From: Nitrococcus sp.
GTDB taxonomy: Bacteria; Pseudomonadota; Gammaproteobacteria; Nitrococcales; Nitrococcaceae
Reading direction: 5' to 3'
DNA length: 37,352 nucleotides
Assembly: GCA_030452265.1 (NCBI GenBank)
Contig: JAKDMQ010000007.1
Coordinates: forward strand, 1 to 37,352
Within the stretch, counting starts at the first letter, position 1. Every line of letters starts with the position of its first letter. Under the pieces are notes generated by a model. The model was not told the DNA's origin and made no database searches. It saw nothing but the letters and a program-made list of their open reading frames with translations. Of this stretch, positions 35,208-37,352 are shown piece after piece. Position numbers and translations under genes: made by a program.

Positions 35208-36446
35208 TCAGCAGTTGCCCTGAAACCAACCTTTCATGCGCTGCCAAAGCGCGGCGAAGCTACCTTGCGCCGCGTTCAGCTCCGAGCGGTTGCGGTCACG
35301 GTTGTTGCTGCCGAACAGGATCAAACCGAGACCCGTTGCGTAAATGGGGTTGCACACGACATCGCTGAGACCGCTCGCATGCTTGGGCATGCCCAACCGC
35401 ACCGGCATGTGAAAAACCTCCTCGGCGAGGTCGATAACCCCTTCCATCTTGGCGCTGCCGCCGGTAAGCACGATCCCGGCGGCGATCAGATCCTCGAAGC
35501 CGCTGCGCCGCAGCTCCGCCTGCACCAAGCTCATCAGCTCCTCGTAACGAGGCTCGACGACTTCCGCCAAGGTCTGGCGGGAGAGCCGCCGCGGCGGCCG
35601 ATCGGCAACCGATGGCACCTCGATCGTCTCCTCCGCGCTCGCCAACTGGGAGAGCGCGCAGGCATAGCGGACTTTGATCTCCTCGGCGTACTGGGTCGGC
35701 GTGCGCAACGCCACGGCGATGTCATTGGTCACCTGATCGCCGGCAATCGGTATCACGGCCGTGTGCCGTATCGCTCCATCGGTGAATACCGCGACATCAG
35801 TGGTCCCGCCGCCGATATCGACCAGACACACGCCGAGCTCCTTCTCGTCGTCCGTGAGCACCGACTGGCTGGATGCAAGCTGCTGGAGGATGACGTCATC
35901 GGCTTCCAATCCGCAGCGGCGCACACATTTGATGATGTTCTGCGCAGCGCTGACGGCACCGGTAACCATGTGCACCTTCGCCTCCAGCCGCACCCCGGAC
36001 ATCCCGATGGGCTCGCGGATGCCCTCTTGGCTATCAATCAGAAATTCCTGGGGCAGGATATGAATGATCTTTTGATCCGCCGGTATGGCGACCGCGCGCG
36101 CGGCATCGATCACCCGCTCGACGTCCTCCGAGGTCACTTCTTTGTCCCGGATTGCCACGATCCCATGCGAGTTCAGCGAGCGCACGTGGCTACCGGCGAT
36201 ACCCGCATAGACCGAGTGGATCTGGCAGCCGGCCATGAGCTCGGCTTCCTCCACCGCGCGCTGGATCGACTGCACGGTCGATTCGATATTGACCACGACC
36301 CCTTTTTTCAGCCCACGGGAGGGATGCGAGCCGATACCGACCACCTCGACCTCGCCGGTGGGCTTGATTTCACCCACGATCGCGGCCACTTTCGAGGTTC
36401 CGATATCAAGCCCTACGAGCAAGCTGCGTTCCTGTTTCTTCGTCAT
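35208..36446 (-). CDS. ftsA: Cell division protein FtsA
   Basis: A 412-residue actin-like protein. The ATG at 36446 (MTKKQERSLLVGLDIGTSKV) is chosen because it starts at the family's usual point; a longer reading adds 18 residues without similarity. The phosphate-binding motifs are 'LVGLDIGTSK' and 'CLVDIGGGTTDVAVF', and 'GIVLTGGSAKMEG' is the adenosine motif. A C-terminal amphipathic helix (around FAALWQRMKGWFQ) tethers it to the membrane. It anchors FtsZ filaments and recruits later division proteins. Confidence 0.97.
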   Translation of the reverse strand: MTKKQERSLLVGLDIGTSKVAAIVGEIKPTGEVEVVGIGSHPSRGLKKGVVVNIESTVQSIQRAVEEAELMAGCQIHSVYAGIAGSHVRSLNSHGIVAIRDKEVTSEDVERVIDAARAVAIPADQKIIHILPQEFLIDSQEGIREPIGMSGVRLEAKVHMVTGAVSAAQNIIKCVRRCGLEADDVILQQLASSQSVLTDDEKELGVCLVDIGGGTTDVAVFTDGAIRHTAVIPIAGDQVTNDIAVALRTPTQYAEEIKVRYACALSQLASAEETIEVPSVADRPPRRLSRQTLAEVVEPRYEELMSLVQAELRRSGFEDLIAAGIVLTGGSAKMEGVIDLAEEVFHMPVRLGMPKHASGLSDVVCNPIYATGLGLILFGSNNRDRNRSELNAAQGSFAALWQRMKGWFQGNC

Positions 36447-36569
36447 GTGCTCAATCCTTGCGGACCGCCCAGCGGTCAGGCTGCTTCGCCGTCGATCCAC
36501 TGGAGGCGCTTTGGGGTATCGCCGTGAGCCCGTTCGGGCATGCGGCCCGTTGACACGCTAGGCTCCAGT

Positions 36570-37352
36570 TCATTGCCCAGCTCCTCGTGAAGAGTCACCT
36601 TCAGAGGACCCGCGCCAGCGGATCGACAGGCCATTGGGATAGCGCAGATCGGCGACGAGCAGAGCTCGACCCCGGCTAGCGGCGGCAATTCGCGGCCAGA
36701 CCGCCGCTAATTGCCGCATCCGCGCCTTGATATGCTCGCGGCCGATCCGGACCACGGAGCCATCGCCTAGCTCAGCGGTCCACGACCGACGCGCATCCAG
36801 CACCAGGCCGGTCAAGCTCAGGCCGACTGCATGCAACAGCGTGTGAAACTGATGGAACTGGCGCAGCATCCGACTTTCACTGCCCTTGGGTCCAACGAGC
36901 CGCGGCAGTCCTTCTGGTAGATCACTTGGGCGAAAAACCTCGCCGCGATAATTGAGCAGCGCCGCCTCGCCCCAGCGTGCAACCGCCACTTGCTCCACCA
37001 AGCTGATTCGCAGCGCATCCGGCCACAGGCGATGCACGGTTGCGTGATCTATCCACGGCAGCGCCTCTACCGCGAGCCGTATGGCGGTCACGTCTACTCC
37101 GAGCAGGCCGCGCTGCAGCAACGGTCCGATGGCCGAGCGCAGCCGCGCCTCGGAGACATGAATCAGCTCCCCCTCCAGCACCACCGAGTGCAACGGCAAC
37201 AATTGCGCCAGCGACAAGTGCCGCAGCACCAACATGCCCCCCCCAATAACCAGCGCCACCAGCACGGCCATGGCGAGTCGGCGTATCGGGGCGGCGCGCA
37301 GGGGCGGCGCTTGCCTTGCATCCTCGCTCCAGCGCCCGGCAATCGATTCCAT
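36570..37352 (-). CDS. ftsQ: Cell division protein FtsQ, start at the window edge
   Basis: 260 residues are visible. A short basic cytoplasmic tail is followed by one membrane helix (about 27-45), then a POTRA domain starting 'LHSVVLEGELIHVSEARLRSAI' and the FtsQ domain with 'LPWIDHATVHRLWPDALRISLVEQVAVARW'. FtsQ links FtsL and FtsB to the divisome. The first ATG is the last three bases of the window, so the true start may lie further upstream, though the length is normal. It precedes ftsA by 123 bp. Confidence 0.93.
   Translation of the reverse strand: MESIAGRWSEDARQAPPLRAAPIRRLAMAVLVALVIGGGMLVLRHLSLAQLLPLHSVVLEGELIHVSEARLRSAIGPLLQRGLLGVDVTAIRLAVEALPWIDHATVHRLWPDALRISLVEQVAVARWGEAALLNYRGEVFRPSDLPEGLPRLVGPKGSESRMLRQFHQFHTLLHAVGLSLTGLVLDARRSWTAELGDGSVVRIGREHIKARMRQLAAVWPRIAAASRGRALLVADLRYPNGLSIRWRGSSEGDSSRGAGQ

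Noticed and set aside
35148-36527. Long plus-strand open frame (459 codons) opposite ftsA
   Set aside because: It is antisense to a clear FtsA with all actin-like motifs; its translation is rich in His, Asp and Arg with no domain pattern. High GC makes such frames common.

Overview
The window is GC-rich proteobacterial DNA. Its right third carries a gammaproteobacterial cell-division and housekeeping order on the minus strand: ftsQ, ftsA, ftsZ, lpxC, then secA, argJ and a Nudix-ThiE fusion. dciA sits between lpxC and secA on the plus strand, and zapD and yacG converge on this block. zapD and yacG are typical of Beta- and Gammaproteobacteria, and this order matches the classical Gammaproteobacteria. 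I cannot name the genus.

The left 25.9 kb is a pigment gene cluster of about 27 genes in five transcription blocks. Block A (2-3426, +) holds the end of a probable polysaccharide deacetylase, a DUF2062-methyltransferase fusion, a ketosynthase (KS1) and an ApeC-like chain-length factor (CLF1). Block B (11312 down to 3437, -) is a tightly overlapping aryl-polyene operon: PAP2 phosphatase, acyltransferase, dehydratase, glycosyltransferase, thioesterase, LolA-like carrier, MMPL exporter, DUF3261 lipoprotein, second dehydratase and ketoreductase. Its order follows apeI-J-K-L-M-N-P-Q of known aryl-polyene clusters. Block C (11397-14267, +) holds fabV, an acyl carrier protein and KS2. Block D (21901 down to 14413, -) holds a flavin-dependent halogenase, a XanB2-like chorismatase, a membrane methyltransferase-like protein, an ABC-2 exporter, a second carrier protein, KS3 and a second KS-like protein without the active-site cysteine. 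Block E (22325-25860, +) holds darA, darB, a small HTH-like protein and a BtrH-like acyltransferase.

The combined inference is as follows. The chorismatase would make hydroxybenzoate from chorismate. The KS/CLF, ketoreductase and dehydratase genes would extend it to an aryl polyene. The halogenase would halogenate the aryl or polyene part. DarA and DarB, probably fed by FabV-reduced acyl chains, would make a dialkylresorcinol. The BtrH-like protein is the best candidate for joining the two parts into a flexirubin-type ester. Two export routes (MMPL/LolA/DUF3261 and ABC-2) would carry product or precursors outward. The locus therefore combines a xanthomonadin-like front end (chorismatase plus halogenase) with a flexirubin-like back end (DarAB plus BtrH).

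The most concrete anomaly is in the thioesterase gene (apeK-like). An 8-bp tandem duplication near 8151-8172 shifts the reading frame. Removing one copy restores both the family C-terminus and an ATGA overlap with the next gene. The aryl:ACP/CoA ligase expected for this pathway is not in the window and may lie to the left of base 1. No tRNA, rRNA, CRISPR array or insertion sequence was seen.
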